NCBI GenBank assembly: GCA_937928045.1
Contig: CALFWO010000029.1
Location: forward strand, 114,473 to 178,472
DNA length: 64,000 nucleotides
Direction: 5' to 3'
Origin: an uncultured Saprospiraceae bacterium
Lineage (GTDB): Bacteria; Bacteroidota; Bacteroidia; Chitinophagales; Saprospiraceae
Part shown: positions 1-9,418 of the stretch, piece after piece
Layout of the letters: the number at the start of each line of letters is the position of its first letter
Position numbering within the stretch: the stretch's first letter is position 1
Notes under the pieces: model-generated
What the model was told of the DNA's origin: nothing
The model's input: only the letters and a program-made list of their open reading frames with translations
Databases searched by the model: none
Program-made: the position numbers and the translations under genes

Positions 1-1
1 C

Positions 2-1858
2 TTGGTTACTCGCTTGTTTAAAAAACCCAAGCATCTACTTGAAACGATCGAACACAATCGAATCTCTGGATTAAACTCTCCCAGTTTTTCAGCGATTATT
101 CATAGCCTTCAGCCCTTTGCTTTTTACGACAACCAAGTAAATGTACTAGACAAAGATTTTCTAAATCCTGTTTCTCCTCAAAGTGAAGATCAATATTTCT
201 TCAATTTAGAAGACACTTTATTCCAAGGAAAAGATTCGATCTACATCATCAGCTTTACTCCTAAGAAAGGAAAAACATTTGATGGACTTACAGGAGTATT
301 AAATATTCACACAAACAAATATGCCATACAATCCATAAAGGCTAAGCCCAGTAAGCCTGGCGCGATGCGTTTAAAACTAGAGCAATTGTATGAGCCCATT
401 GATGGACATTGGTTTCCTATTCAATTGAATATTGAAATAGAGGCAGACAAATATCCTTCACCCCACATGGGAACAAAGTTTTCAGGGAAATCTTATATTG
501 ATCAAGTAAAAATAAATCCTCCTTTACGCGGAAAAGATTTTCCGTTGGATGGCACAGAACTTTCAGAAGGATCTAACAACAGATCTGATAGCCTTTGGCA
601 AACTATACGAACAGAGCCGCTGGGCCCAAAAGAAGCACTCACCTACCAATGGTTAGATAGTTTGGGTACTGTAAAAAAGATTGACAAGAAATTGAAAATT
701 GTTGATGCCCTACTTCAAGGAAAATTCAAACTGGGCCCAGTTGATTGGAAAATCACTGAATTATTTAAACGAAATGATGTAGAAGGATTCAGACCAGGAA
801 TCAGATTAGAGACGAATAAACAGTTTTCTAAATGGGTACAGCTTGGTGGATATGCTGGCTACGGGCTTAAAGACAACAAATTAAAGTACAACGGAGATCT
901 GAGTCTCAATCTCCTGCCTAGAAGAAAAGGTGCCTTAAGTATTTATTACAAAGAAGATGTATTGGAACCCGCTAGGTTTGAATTGGATCAACCCGGAGAA
1001 TTATTGACAAGTAGACTTTACTTAAGTCGCTTGGATTACACGAAAAATATTGGATTAAAATTTTCTACATTCTTCCTGCCTTATACTTGGGGCGCAATTC
1101 ATTTAGAAAAACAAATTTTTGCTCCTTCCTATGTATATGCTTATGTAGATTCCGGTAGTGATATCCCAAGAACATTTGATATTGTTGAAATGGGCTTAAC
1201 CCTACGTTTCGCTTTTGCCGAAAAATTTACAGAACTATTTGGAACGAGAATTAGAACCGCTAGTAATTATCCCAGCATTCAAGTTGGCATAAATCGCGGC
1301 TTGAACATTTGGTCTGGCAACTTTGAATATTTACAAATTAAATCAGCTTTAGAAGGAAGTTTTAGAATTCGAAAATTAGGGCTCAGTACTTTCTCAGTCT
1401 TTGCCGGCTTCGTAGAACAGGCTGTTCCAATTACTAAACTGTTCAGCACTCCAGGGCTAAATAATAATTTTGAATTTCTGATTGAAGAACCCGGATTTCG
1501 AACCATGAAGCCCTATGAATTTTTATCAGACAAATTTGCATTCTTATTCTTCAAACAAGAATTGGGAACATTACTCAATGTTCATAAATTTTCTAGGCCA
1601 ACATTTAGTCTCGAACAAAATATTGGTTGGGGTTCTTTGAAAGAACCAGCATTTCATATCGGACCAAACTTTGATACCCTAGAAAAAGGATATTTCGAAT
1701 CCGGACTAATAATAGAAAATATATTGAGTATTAATTATTTCAGCTTAGGATACATCGGATTGGGAATTGGAGGCTGGTACAAATACGGCCCTTACAACAG
1801 CGGAGAATTTAAAGACAATGTTGCGCTAAAGCTCACGATAAACTTTGACTTCATATAA
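2..1858 (+). CDS. DUF5686 family outer-membrane protein, 5' partial
   Basis: The frame is open from the first bases of the window, so the true start lies upstream and this is a C-terminal part of about 618 residues. In full-length relatives an N-terminal carboxypeptidase-regulatory-like beta-sandwich precedes the DUF5686 region. The visible part alternates hydrophobic and polar residues in many short strands and ends in an aromatic-rich strand finishing NFDFI, as expected for an outer-membrane beta-barrel. DUF5686 proteins are abundant in Bacteroidota and their substrates are unknown. The next gene is convergent and no clear terminator lies between. The family call rests on remembered sequence pattern. 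Confidence 0.75.
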   Translation: MVTRLFKKPKHLLETIEHNRISGLNSPSFSAIIHSLQPFAFYDNQVNVLDKDFLNPVSPQSEDQYFFNLEDTLFQGKDSIYIISFTPKKGKTFDGLTGVLNIHTNKYAIQSIKAKPSKPGAMRLKLEQLYEPIDGHWFPIQLNIEIEADKYPSPHMGTKFSGKSYIDQVKINPPLRGKDFPLDGTELSEGSNNRSDSLWQTIRTEPLGPKEALTYQWLDSLGTVKKIDKKLKIVDALLQGKFKLGPVDWKITELFKRNDVEGFRPGIRLETNKQFSKWVQLGGYAGYGLKDNKLKYNGDLSLNLLPRRKGALSIYYKEDVLEPARFELDQPGELLTSRLYLSRLDYTKNIGLKFSTFFLPYTWGAIHLEKQIFAPSYVYAYVDSGSDIPRTFDIVEMGLTLRFAFAEKFTELFGTRIRTASNYPSIQVGINRGLNIWSGNFEYLQIKSALEGSFRIRKLGLSTFSVFAGFVEQAVPITKLFSTPGLNNNFEFLIEEPGFRTMKPYEFLSDKFAFLFFKQELGTLLNVHKFSRPTFSLEQNIGWGSLKEPAFHIGPNFDTLEKGYFESGLIIENILSINYFSLGYIGLGIGGWYKYGPYNSGEFKDNVALKLTINFDFI

Positions 1859-1919
1859 AATAAAATCCAGTTTGCGGTCAGCAACAAAATTCTAAAGCGT
1901 TAAATGAAAAAAGTTTTTC

Positions 1920-2921
1920 CTACATCAACCTCATCACCTCTCCAGGATGCAGCAAAGCTAATTTTTCCTTTTCGCGCTTGAATAATTCTTGAATCCAAAC
2001 GTACGGCTCATTCATTGGTTCATTGGATAAATCATAAGTTCCGTAGTGCATAGGAACCATTTTTTTAGCGCCCAAATCTTGAAAAGCTCTCTTTGCCTCT
2101 TTTGGATTTGCATGAGACTCTTTCATCATGTAAGCTGGTCGGTAAGAACCAATTCCTAAGATGGCCACATCAATTTTTGGAAAGACCCTTCCGATCTGTT
2201 TGAAGTGATCGCCATAGCCACTGTCTGATCCGAAGTAGATTACCTTCTCCGGAGTTTCAATCATAAAGCTACCCCAAAGTCTCCTGTTAAAGTCCGTAGC
2301 GCCTCTTCTGCACCAGTGACGACTTGGTAAAAAAGTGATTCTAATTTTATCTGAAAAAAGATTGTAGCGCTGATACCAACCGGCCTCTTGAATCTCGGGA
2401 TCATCCGGCAACCAAGAACCAATAATGTCTGTCATTTTTAGACTGGTCAAAACAGCTGGGCGATTAAACTGAAATAATTTCTGTAGACTTTTTTTATCAC
2501 AGTGATCTCGATGATCATGAGACAAAAGGACAAAATCTATACTCAACAATTTTTCTAAGGCGATCGGATCTTCCGTATATCGCTTCATTGCTGGTAATTT
2601 GTAAAAAATTGGATCAGTAATTATACGGATGCCATTCAGTTGAATTAGAAATGTGGCATGACCTAGCCATATGATAGCATCCTCATGCAAATTTGGCAAT
2701 TGATCCAAAGGATGCACTGGAAGTGACCAATTCTTAAAGGCTTCCTTTTTCTTCGCCCGAAAAGGATTAGGCGTAATTCCGAATCTGAGCACTTTCCACC
2801 AGTTAGGTTTAAAGGAATTGGCCTTATTAACATACTGGAAGGTATTGTCTACAATTGGATTTCCGGGCCATTCTTTATAGATGGTCTCCAGTTTTTCGTT
2901 CTTGAGGTATTCTTTTTTCAT
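1920..2921 (-). CDS. MBL-fold metal-dependent hydrolase (UlaG/NAPE-PLD-like)
   Basis: The frame is open to a TTG at 2936, but the ATG at 2921 (MKKEYLKNEK) is the better start. The metallo-beta-lactamase signature HxHxDH appears as SHDHRDHCD around residues 134-141. A strand with HATF precedes it and later metal ligands follow (SRHW, GSDSGYG, HYGTYD). The layout matches UlaG/N-acyl-phosphatidylethanolamine phospholipase D-like hydrolases, which bind two metal ions. There is no signal peptide, so it is probably cytoplasmic. The substrate cannot be read from sequence. It is divergent from the DUF2911 gene and convergent with the DUF5686 gene. Confidence 0.85.
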   Translation of the reverse strand: MKKEYLKNEKLETIYKEWPGNPIVDNTFQYVNKANSFKPNWWKVLRFGITPNPFRAKKKEAFKNWSLPVHPLDQLPNLHEDAIIWLGHATFLIQLNGIRIITDPIFYKLPAMKRYTEDPIALEKLLSIDFVLLSHDHRDHCDKKSLQKLFQFNRPAVLTSLKMTDIIGSWLPDDPEIQEAGWYQRYNLFSDKIRITFLPSRHWCRRGATDFNRRLWGSFMIETPEKVIYFGSDSGYGDHFKQIGRVFPKIDVAILGIGSYRPAYMMKESHANPKEAKRAFQDLGAKKMVPMHYGTYDLSNEPMNEPYVWIQELFKREKEKLALLHPGEVMRLM

Positions 2922-2990
2922 CAAATATGTCAGCAAAAGTAAGAAATCTAGCTTTGTAAGCGCTAAATTGCTAAGAGGGTGTTAAATCAT

Positions 2991-3021
2991 TTTGTGGTCA
3001 CACCTGTTAAAGTTATTTTCG
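2991..3021 (+). promoter_or_regulatory. Predicted Bacteroidota promoter of the DUF2911 gene
   Basis: TTTG at 2991-2994 is followed after 19 nt by TATTTTCG at 3014-3021, one mismatch from TAnnTTTG. It would leave a leader of roughly 35-40 nt before the ATG at 3064. Confidence 0.5.
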
Positions 3022-3063
3022 CATTAAGAATACGAACTAATTTTTTACCAAAATACAATACAA

Positions 3064-3921
3064 ATGAAATTTATAACAGCAATTTGTGTCTTTTGCTTGG
3101 CAACCATAAGCTTAAGCGCTCAGCAGATTAAGACTCCAGCTGCTAGTCCAAGAATATCTATTACCCAGACAGTAGGACTTTCAAAAATCAGCCTAGATTA
3201 CTCAAGACCATCTGTAAAAGGAAGAACCATCTTCGGAGCAGACGGATTGGTTCAAGATGGCAAAATGTGGCGTTTAGGAGCCAATGCTTCTACAAAAATC
3301 ACTTTTGAAGAGGCGGTAACAATTGATGGCAAGTCCGTACCTGCTGGCGAGTATGCTTTATATGCAATTCCTAACCCTGACATGTGGACAATCGTTATCC
3401 ACAAAAACACTTCTTATTGGGGAGTTGGCCCAGATTACACTTCATCTGAAGATTTGATGAGAGTAACTGCAAAGCCACAAAAAACAACTCATTTTGTTGA
3501 GACTTTGGATATCGGAATAAATAGTATTGCTGGAGACAAAGCTCATTTGGTAATCCAATGGGAAAACACCCAAGTTGAGTTTCCGATCATGATGAATGTT
3601 GATGAACGTGTAATGGCAAGCATCAAAACTGCTATGGAAGGAACTAGCCGAGGAGACTTCTATACTGCAGCTCGTTACTACTTTGATAATGGTAAAGATT
3701 TAAGCCAAGCACTTAGTTGGATTAAGAAGGCTAATGACTTGGATGCAAAATACTGGCAATTGAGATTACAGTCTGAAATCGAGGCGAAGTTGGGAGATTA
3801 TTCAACAGCTGTAAAAACTGCCTTAACTGCTAAAGAAGCCGCTTCTAAAGCTGGCAATGAAGAATATGTTCGCATCAATGACGCCAACATGGTGATGTGG
3901 AAGAAGATGGTAAAAAGTTAA
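3064..3921 (+). CDS. Secreted DUF2911 domain protein
   Basis: A Sec signal peptide (MKFITAICVF..SLSAQ, cut after about residue 19) is followed by the DUF2911 domain. Its typical stretches are visible: SPRISITQTVG, LDYSRPSVKGR, WRLGANAST, and a later region around IVIHKNTSYWG. The C-terminal third (about residues 185-285) is helical and resembles tetratricopeptide repeats (ARYYFDNGKDLSQALSWIKKANDL). DUF2911 proteins are periplasmic or secreted and of unknown function. The gene stands alone, with a promoter match upstream and a strong terminator downstream. Confidence 0.85.
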   Translation: MKFITAICVFCLATISLSAQQIKTPAASPRISITQTVGLSKISLDYSRPSVKGRTIFGADGLVQDGKMWRLGANASTKITFEEAVTIDGKSVPAGEYALYAIPNPDMWTIVIHKNTSYWGVGPDYTSSEDLMRVTAKPQKTTHFVETLDIGINSIAGDKAHLVIQWENTQVEFPIMMNVDERVMASIKTAMEGTSRGDFYTAARYYFDNGKDLSQALSWIKKANDLDAKYWQLRLQSEIEAKLGDYSTAVKTALTAKEAASKAGNEEYVRINDANMVMWKKMVKS

Positions 3922-3962
3922 AGCTAAGGCTTTTTACCGGTTAACTAAAGCACCGTTTCAAA

Positions 3963-3993
3963 GGGGGCAATCGAATTTTCGATTGCCTCTTTT
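3963..3993 (+). terminator. Rho-independent terminator after the DUF2911 gene
   Basis: A perfect 10-bp stem (arms 3966-3975 and 3978-3987) is followed by CTCTTTTTAT. It closes the DUF2911 transcript and separates it from the helicase gene. Confidence 0.85.
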
Positions 3994-4063
3994 TATTTGA
4001 TTTCACTCCTCGGTCAATTTCAAAACATCTTCCATTCATCAGAATTCATCTTATATTTAAGGC

Positions 4064-6790
4064 ATGTCGACTTATCAAGATCTCATTAATTTTTATCATG
4101 ACTGTTATGAGTTAGACAATGCGAATTTTGGAATTCAAGATGTTCTAAGCACATCTGTGTCCAACCGGCTCTTATTAAAGACGGATGATTTCATAACTGG
4201 AAGTTGGCCCACTGCTCAAATAAATTATGCCAAAGGAGAAAAGCTATTTAATGCGATTCAAGTTTACAAAAGAGAAAAGGAAATTCTTTGTTGTTTTTAT
4301 TTCATAAATTTTATTGTAGCTACTCCACAAGGCGATAAAAGTGTGATGACTCCTCTCTATTATTTCAAGCCTTATCTATTTCGAAAAAACAATAATTATT
4401 TTTGTGGAAGTGATCATTCAGTGGTTCGTGTCAATCCTTTTGCAGTGAGAATGATCGCCGCACATACTGGCCTTTCAACAAATATACTTGCTAACAAAAT
4501 TCCTTGTGATTTTTTGACTACGGATTTAAAATCAGATTTGTCTATTTTTTTTTCAACGCATACGTCAAAAATAAATATAGATCAACACATCAACGGAACT
4601 TACAACACTTCGATCAAATCGTTGAAAGCTTTTTTGAAAATAAAAAAATTGCATCTGATTCCTGGCGCAATGATTGGAATGTTTAAAAAAGGAGGTGCCA
4701 GTCTTGGTGTATTGGAAGAGTTGAAAACTATGGCCAAAAGTCCATACACTTCTGCTCCATTGAATTCTATTTTAAACAATAAGAAAAGTAGAAAAAAATC
4801 TACTGGAAATAAAAATATAATTGTTCCGGTCAACTTGAATAAAGCTCAGCAAAATATTCTGGCCAATTATCCAATGTTTACGAACTCAATTGTATCGGGT
4901 CCTCCAGGGACCGGCAAGACACTTTCTATTGGAGCAATAGTCTGCGATGCAGTTATTAAGGGAAAAAGTGTTTTGATTGCTACAAAGAACGAAGAGCCAC
5001 TTGACGTAATCGAACAAATGCTCAAGGAAAAATTCGAACTATCGAATATATTCTTGAGAGGAGGATCCAAAAGCAATCGAACTAAAATTAGCAAAAGATT
5101 GAGAGAGATAAAGAAAGAAGTCAAAAACAAAAAACACGATACCCTTTCAATTACTTTTTTAAGAAATAAAATCAAAGTTAGTCAGGCGAAAGCCGCCACG
5201 ACAAAAAGAAAAATAGAGAAATCTAAAAATCTTACCTATCAAATTTCTGAATTGATTGATGAGGCACAAGATTCATTTTTCAAGAATATTAAATTAGAGA
5301 TTTCAAAGTTTAGAAAAAAAGGATTAGCACTGAATGACTTAATCGAAGAAAAGCATCAAACATTAGCTTCAACCAATGAGTTAATATTTGAATTCATGCG
5401 GGAAAGAATTTACTATTTTCTTTCAAAGTATGCTTGGAATAGATGGAGTGCCTTTGATGAGATCTTGGAGACCCTAACCACTAGGAACAAAACTAAACGT
5501 GCTCAGAAAATTGCAGATTTGGATACTGGCTTGCTTTTGAAGCTATTTCCAATTTGGGGAGTAACTGCGCCGGAAGTATCGAATTTCTTACCACTAAAAA
5601 AAGAATTGTTTGACTTAGTTATCATAGACGAAGCTTCAAAGTCAGATATCCCAAGTACTTTGCCATTATTGTATCGTGCAAAAAATGCCATTGTGATAGG
5701 TGACCCCAAGCAATTGAGACATGTTTCTTTTCTATCCGTCAATTCAATCAAGCAACTGATAAAAAATTACAATCTCAAAAATCAACCACAGTTTAAATTA
5801 AACTATCGCAGCAATAGTATTCTCGACATCTGTATTGCCGGAAGCGAACATGCCGATCAATTTGTTCAACTTAAAGAACATTATCGATCTTATCCTGAAA
5901 TGATTCAATTTAGCAACGAGCAATTTTACAATAATAGTTTAAGAGCATTTCAACTTCCGCGAAAATCATCTCCAACAATTTCATTGATAGAAAAAAGACT
6001 TAAAGGAGAAAAAGGACGGAATGGTGTAAACAAGAAAGAAGCTTATGAAGTCTTTGTATTGGTTAAAAGTCTAATCCTTAAGCAACGTGGGTTGAAAAAA
6101 GAAATTGCTATAAGTATTGGCGTTCTTTCTCCCTTCCGGGCGCAAGTCAATTTCCTACAAAAAGAAATTATCAAAAATTTTTCAAATGAAGATATTGAAA
6201 AGCATCAGATTGTAGTAGGTACTCCGTATGCATTTCAAGGAGATGAAAAAGATATAATGATTTTGTCTTTTGCAATGGATGAAAATAATTTACGGGGAAG
6301 CCACTATCTCGAAAGCGAAGGGGTATTTAATGTGGCTATTACCCGCGCGAAGCAACAACAGATCGTGCTTTATTCTTTCAACCCTAAAAAGTTAGCAGCC
6401 AGTAGTATCCTAAGAAATTACCTGACTTATATCAAGGGCAACAGAAATCGTATCAACAATCATCGCCCAAGTAGACCCAAGAGTCGGAAAGTAAAAGAAA
6501 TCTATGAATGGCTTCAAGCAATTCCCAGAACGAATGTGATCTACAATCACAATATCAGTGTCTTTCTTTTAGACTTCTTAGTTATCAAAGGAAAAAGAAA
6601 AATTTTTGTTGACCTGGTTGGCTTTGAAGGAGAAACTCATGCAATGCTGTCTAATGCAAAATATGACCTACTCCATCGATTAGATGTTGAAATATTTATA
6701 TTGACTTATAGGGTTTGGCAAGAAGATAAGGAGGAAGCCAAGAGAGATCTTTGGAATTTTATCCATGGAAGGAAAAAAGAAAAATTGTAG
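4064..6790 (+). CDS. SF1 (Upf1-like) helicase with C-terminal restriction-nuclease-like domain
   Basis: This 908-residue protein has an unassigned N-terminal region (1-260) and a split SF1 helicase core. Walker A is GPPGTGKT at 279-286. A basic, probably coiled-coil insert follows (about 335-450). Motif II is VIIDEAS near 519-525, motif III VIGDPKQLRH near 545, and motifs V/VI are GTPYAFQGDEKD and NVAITRAKQQQ near 720-760. The last 100 residues (LLDFLVI..FVDLVGFEGETH.., then LLHRLDVEIFILTYRVW) resemble the Vsr/DUF559 branch of PD-(D/E)XK nucleases. That assignment is inference, because the acidic and lysine positions are not canonical. A GNAT gene follows after 26 nt. The protein could act in DNA/RNA repair or in defence; nothing nearby settles it. 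Confidence 0.8.
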   Translation: MSTYQDLINFYHDCYELDNANFGIQDVLSTSVSNRLLLKTDDFITGSWPTAQINYAKGEKLFNAIQVYKREKEILCCFYFINFIVATPQGDKSVMTPLYYFKPYLFRKNNNYFCGSDHSVVRVNPFAVRMIAAHTGLSTNILANKIPCDFLTTDLKSDLSIFFSTHTSKINIDQHINGTYNTSIKSLKAFLKIKKLHLIPGAMIGMFKKGGASLGVLEELKTMAKSPYTSAPLNSILNNKKSRKKSTGNKNIIVPVNLNKAQQNILANYPMFTNSIVSGPPGTGKTLSIGAIVCDAVIKGKSVLIATKNEEPLDVIEQMLKEKFELSNIFLRGGSKSNRTKISKRLREIKKEVKNKKHDTLSITFLRNKIKVSQAKAATTKRKIEKSKNLTYQISELIDEAQDSFFKNIKLEISKFRKKGLALNDLIEEKHQTLASTNELIFEFMRERIYYFLSKYAWNRWSAFDEILETLTTRNKTKRAQKIADLDTGLLLKLFPIWGVTAPEVSNFLPLKKELFDLVIIDEASKSDIPSTLPLLYRAKNAIVIGDPKQLRHVSFLSVNSIKQLIKNYNLKNQPQFKLNYRSNSILDICIAGSEHADQFVQLKEHYRSYPEMIQFSNEQFYNNSLRAFQLPRKSSPTISLIEKRLKGEKGRNGVNKKEAYEVFVLVKSLILKQRGLKKEIAISIGVLSPFRAQVNFLQKEIIKNFSNEDIEKHQIVVGTPYAFQGDEKDIMILSFAMDENNLRGSHYLESEGVFNVAITRAKQQQIVLYSFNPKKLAASSILRNYLTYIKGNRNRINNHRPSRPKSRKVKEIYEWLQAIPRTNVIYNHNISVFLLDFLVIKGKRKIFVDLVGFEGETHAMLSNAKYDLLHRLDVEIFILTYRVWQEDKEEAKRDLWNFIHGRKKEKL

Positions 6791-6816
6791 CATCAGATTT
6801 TTAATAAAATTTTGAT

Positions 6817-7110
6817 ATGGACAGAACAACTCTGATAAATACTAAGCTTGATATTAACACGGTTTTAAATCGATTTGAATTAAAACTAAGTGGAGGAATT
6901 GCATTTGTAGAATTTGAGCAAAGGGGTAATACCTATTTTTTATTACACACCGAAGTACCTGAATCGATGACTGGAAAAGGTGTAGCGTCAATACTGGTAC
7001 AAAAAGTAATGAATTACCTTCTGAAAAGTGAAGCGAAAATGAAACAGTTCTGTCCTTATATCAAAGCTTGGTTGAAACGCCATCCAGAATATTTGGAAAA
7101 ATTTAAGTAG
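6817..7110 (+). CDS. GNAT-like N-acetyltransferase, YjdJ/GtlR type
   Basis: This 97-residue protein is a minimal single-domain GNAT: a strand (GGIAFVEFEQRGNTYFLLHTEV), the acetyl-CoA-binding turn PESMTGKGVASILVQKV, and the closing PYIKAWLKRHPEY typical of the short YjdJ-like family. The substrate is unknown. It starts 26 nt after the helicase gene and is probably co-transcribed with it, but a functional link is not shown. The ATG at 6817 is the only good start. Confidence 0.8.
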   Translation: MDRTTLINTKLDINTVLNRFELKLSGGIAFVEFEQRGNTYFLLHTEVPESMTGKGVASILVQKVMNYLLKSEAKMKQFCPYIKAWLKRHPEYLEKFK

Positions 7111-7111
7111 T

Positions 7112-7258
7112 GTGAATTTAGATATCAACTTTCTAAATACACCAATTCAAATTACAGTTTTTAAACTTCGAGCAGATATCTCACTGGTCTATTTAGAAAA
7201 AATCTAAAATAAGCTAGAAGACTTAGATAAAACTCCTTACACAGATATTGATGATTAA
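7112..7258 (+). pseudogene. Possible tiny decayed ORF with an internal stop
   Basis: From a GTG at 7112 the frame reads 31 codons, meets TAA at 7205, then continues in the same frame for 16 codons to a second TAA at 7256. The composition on both sides looks protein-like (KLRADISLVYLEKI, then NKLEDLDKTPYTDIDD). It could be a small remnant or chance. No homology is recognised. Confidence 0.2.
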
Positions 7259-7291
7259 AAAATCATATCTTCCGGCCAAAATAAATACAAC

Positions 7292-7480
7292 ATGGAAAAT
7301 TCAAATAAGATTACGATTATTCCTAACGGTCCAGCAATGATTCAAGGAACTTGTGAAGTTACTTTGCCAAATGGAGAAGTCGTTACTAAAGAAGGACGAA
7401 CTACGCTTTGTCGCTGTGGGCTTTCAGCAAACAAACCATTTTGTGATGGTAAGCACAAAGGTGAATTTAAAGTAGACTAA
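7292..7480 (+). CDS. CDGSH iron-sulfur domain protein
   Basis: This 62-residue protein carries the mitoNEET-type [2Fe-2S] ligand set CRCGLSANKPFCDGKH: three Cys and one His in the order C-x-C-x2-S-x3-P-x-C-D-G-K-H, near residues 40-56. Lys takes the usual Ser/Ala/Thr place before the ligand His. Bacterial stand-alone CDGSH proteins are small cytoplasmic redox or cluster-transfer proteins. It is a single gene, convergent with the pseudouridine synthase. Confidence 0.9.
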   Translation: MENSNKITIIPNGPAMIQGTCEVTLPNGEVVTKEGRTTLCRCGLSANKPFCDGKHKGEFKVD

Positions 7481-7487
7481 TTTTTTC

Positions 7488-7522
7488 AGCTGTTGATTGG
7501 ATTTGTGATTCAATCAACAGCT
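7488..7522. other. Inverted repeat between convergent genes
   Basis: Two perfect 12-bp arms (7488-7499 and 7511-7522) flank an 11-nt loop between the CDGSH gene and the convergent pseudouridine synthase; the right arm overlaps the latter's last codons. There is no U-tract on the exit side of either strand, so it is a weak terminator at best. It may instead protect mRNA 3' ends. Confidence 0.5.
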
Positions 7523-8226
7523 CCCTTCATTCCCAAGGCTTCCAGAATCATTCTATAATCATTAGGCAATTCAGCTTCGAACTTTAGCAGCCTATCTTCA
7601 TAAGGAATTTCTATTTTACTGGCATGCAACCAAAGTCTGTTGGTTCCAAATTTATCTCGCCAGAAATTATTGTGCTTTACATCGCCATGCCGGCGATCTC
7701 CGATAATAGGATGTCGTAATTTTGCTGCATGCTTTCTCAATTGATGATGTCTTCCTGTCTGAGGAAATAGCGCCACGAAACTATATCGAGATGTAGGGTA
7801 TCTAGAAATTTCCCAAGGAAGTTCATTTTGCTCCAAACATTTCCATTCTGACACAGCTTCCTGATTCACATTTTTTGTTTCTGAAAACAATGGTTCATCA
7901 ATGAAACCGGTTTTTTCCATATAACCTCTCATTATCGCATGGTAAGTCTTCTTAACTTTCTTCGATCTAAAAGCCTCATTAATCTTCTCTGCAGCAATGG
8001 CGTCCTTGGCAAAAACAAGTAATCCAGTAGTCGCTCTATCCAGTCTATGAATCGGTAACATCTTGCGTTCTAGTTGGCGATTCAAAATATCCAAAACACT
8101 TATAGTGTCTTCGCTAATTTTTGTTAGATGAGTTAAAATATTCGCCGGCTTATTGATCACAGCAATCTGATCATCCTCGTGAATGATCTCCAGCAAATAG
8201 TCTTCCTTGAAATAAATTGGATTCAA
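7510..8226 (-). CDS. RluA-family pseudouridine synthase (TruC-like)
   Basis: This 238-residue protein has the RluA/TruC catalytic motif HRLDRATTGLLVFAK with the catalytic Asp (about residue 63), then GRHHQLRKHAAKL and HPIIGDRRHGD, all family hallmarks. It has no S4 domain, and the length suits the TruC branch that isomerises a uridine in tRNA. Which RNA is modified here is not certain. The start MNPIYFKEDYLLEI suits the family. It is a single gene. Confidence 0.88.
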   Translation of the reverse strand: MNPIYFKEDYLLEIIHEDDQIAVINKPANILTHLTKISEDTISVLDILNRQLERKMLPIHRLDRATTGLLVFAKDAIAAEKINEAFRSKKVKKTYHAIMRGYMEKTGFIDEPLFSETKNVNQEAVSEWKCLEQNELPWEISRYPTSRYSFVALFPQTGRHHQLRKHAAKLRHPIIGDRRHGDVKHNNFWRDKFGTNRLWLHASKIEIPYEDRLLKFEAELPNDYRMILEALGMKGAVD

Positions 8227-8282
8227 TTTTAGATTTTCAACGAAGATATAGAAAATCGTACTAGCTGCGTGCTCAAAATAAA

Positions 8283-9137
8283 TTAAAGAATTACTTCCTT
8301 AGTAGACTCTCCAATATTAATAAAAACCGCATTGTCTCTTTGGAAATCTCCAAAGTCAATGAAAAAGGATTGTTGCGTGGTAAGATTTTCAAGCTTAAGC
8401 ATTCCTGCAACTGGAATCGGCAAAGAAGAAATATTAACGATAGGCGTCTCCGAAGTCACACTGTAAACGATATTCTCTTCACTTACGAAAGTGGCATTTA
8501 CAGATTCCTCCCAAGTAGTTTCTAGTACAGGAGTCAATGCATTACTATCAGAAAGCAAATTCTCAGCTATTAATGTAGAAAGTATGGATGCACCAAAGTT
8601 TAATTCTTGCTGATCTTCGATTGTCTTTCCATTAATTATTTGATGTTCAACAACCAAGCGATCTAGATCATCCTTTCCCTTATTAACAAACGAGTAGGTT
8701 CCTTGTATTTGTTTCCCATCTACCACGAAGTCTTTAAGATTAACGATTACATTACAACCATCCTGATCTAAATATCCTGAAAATTCGGCAGTAAGTTTTC
8801 CAGAAAAACGATGGTCCCCTGAAAGGCAATCTGCTCCGAAATCAAGTTCATAAATTACTGGAAAGAAAACAGCGCCATTGGATACTGTTCTCAGCTTAAC
8901 ACAATCTGCAAGCACAAAGAAACTTTGACCACTTGAATTCAATTCAGGTATTGATTGGGCAGATTGCAACACTTCTTGATAAAGATTGGCAAAAGATACT
9001 TGCGTACTAACCATTTCTTGGCTTACACTCATCGCCTCCTCCAATTCAATGTTCTGATCTACATCACAACTGGTCAAGAAGAATAATCCCAAGATAATAG
9101 CCATCCAAATGGATGATTTAAAAGTCCAAAAGTTCAT
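8283..9137 (-). CDS. Hypothetical lipoprotein
   Basis: The N-terminus is a lipoprotein signal (MAIILGLFFLTSC, lipid-bearing Cys near residue 24) followed by an acidic helix and a beta-rich body. The body contains LTAEFSGYLDQDGCNVIVNLKDFVVDGKQIQGTYSF, a pattern seen in secreted Bacteroidota proteins of unknown function, with Cys residues that may pair. I do not recognise a family. It is a single gene, 56 nt downstream of the start of the pseudouridine synthase gene on the same strand. Confidence 0.65.
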   Translation of the reverse strand: MNFWTFKSSIWMAIILGLFFLTSCDVDQNIELEEAMSVSQEMVSTQVSFANLYQEVLQSAQSIPELNSSGQSFFVLADCVKLRTVSNGAVFFPVIYELDFGADCLSGDHRFSGKLTAEFSGYLDQDGCNVIVNLKDFVVDGKQIQGTYSFVNKGKDDLDRLVVEHQIINGKTIEDQQELNFGASILSTLIAENLLSDSNALTPVLETTWEESVNATFVSEENIVYSVTSETPIVNISSLPIPVAGMLKLENLTTQQSFFIDFGDFQRDNAVFINIGESTKEVIL

Positions 9138-9418
9138 TAGTGGTATTCTATTGTGCTACGGAATATTACATATTCCTAATTCTTGCAATACTAATGCCAG
9201 AAACAATTCTGAGCTCAATCATTGCGCGCCCTAAATAGATGAGATCAAAATGAAAAACGCTGCTTATATTTTAGGGTATTTTTTAAAAATATCTTACAGA
9301 GAAAATAAGTCGATAGTCTTTTACTAATTGTTAAGTTTTCTTTTATCAAAGAATAAGTTCAATAGCTGAATTATATTTGGGTGGTAAGCATAATTTCAGT
9401 CATCATAACCCAAGCTAG

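Noticed and set aside
4064..6790. Calling the helicase a known defence system such as Mokosh
   Set aside because: Mokosh type II carries a phospholipase-D-type nuclease; this tail looks different, and no defence partners lie nearby.
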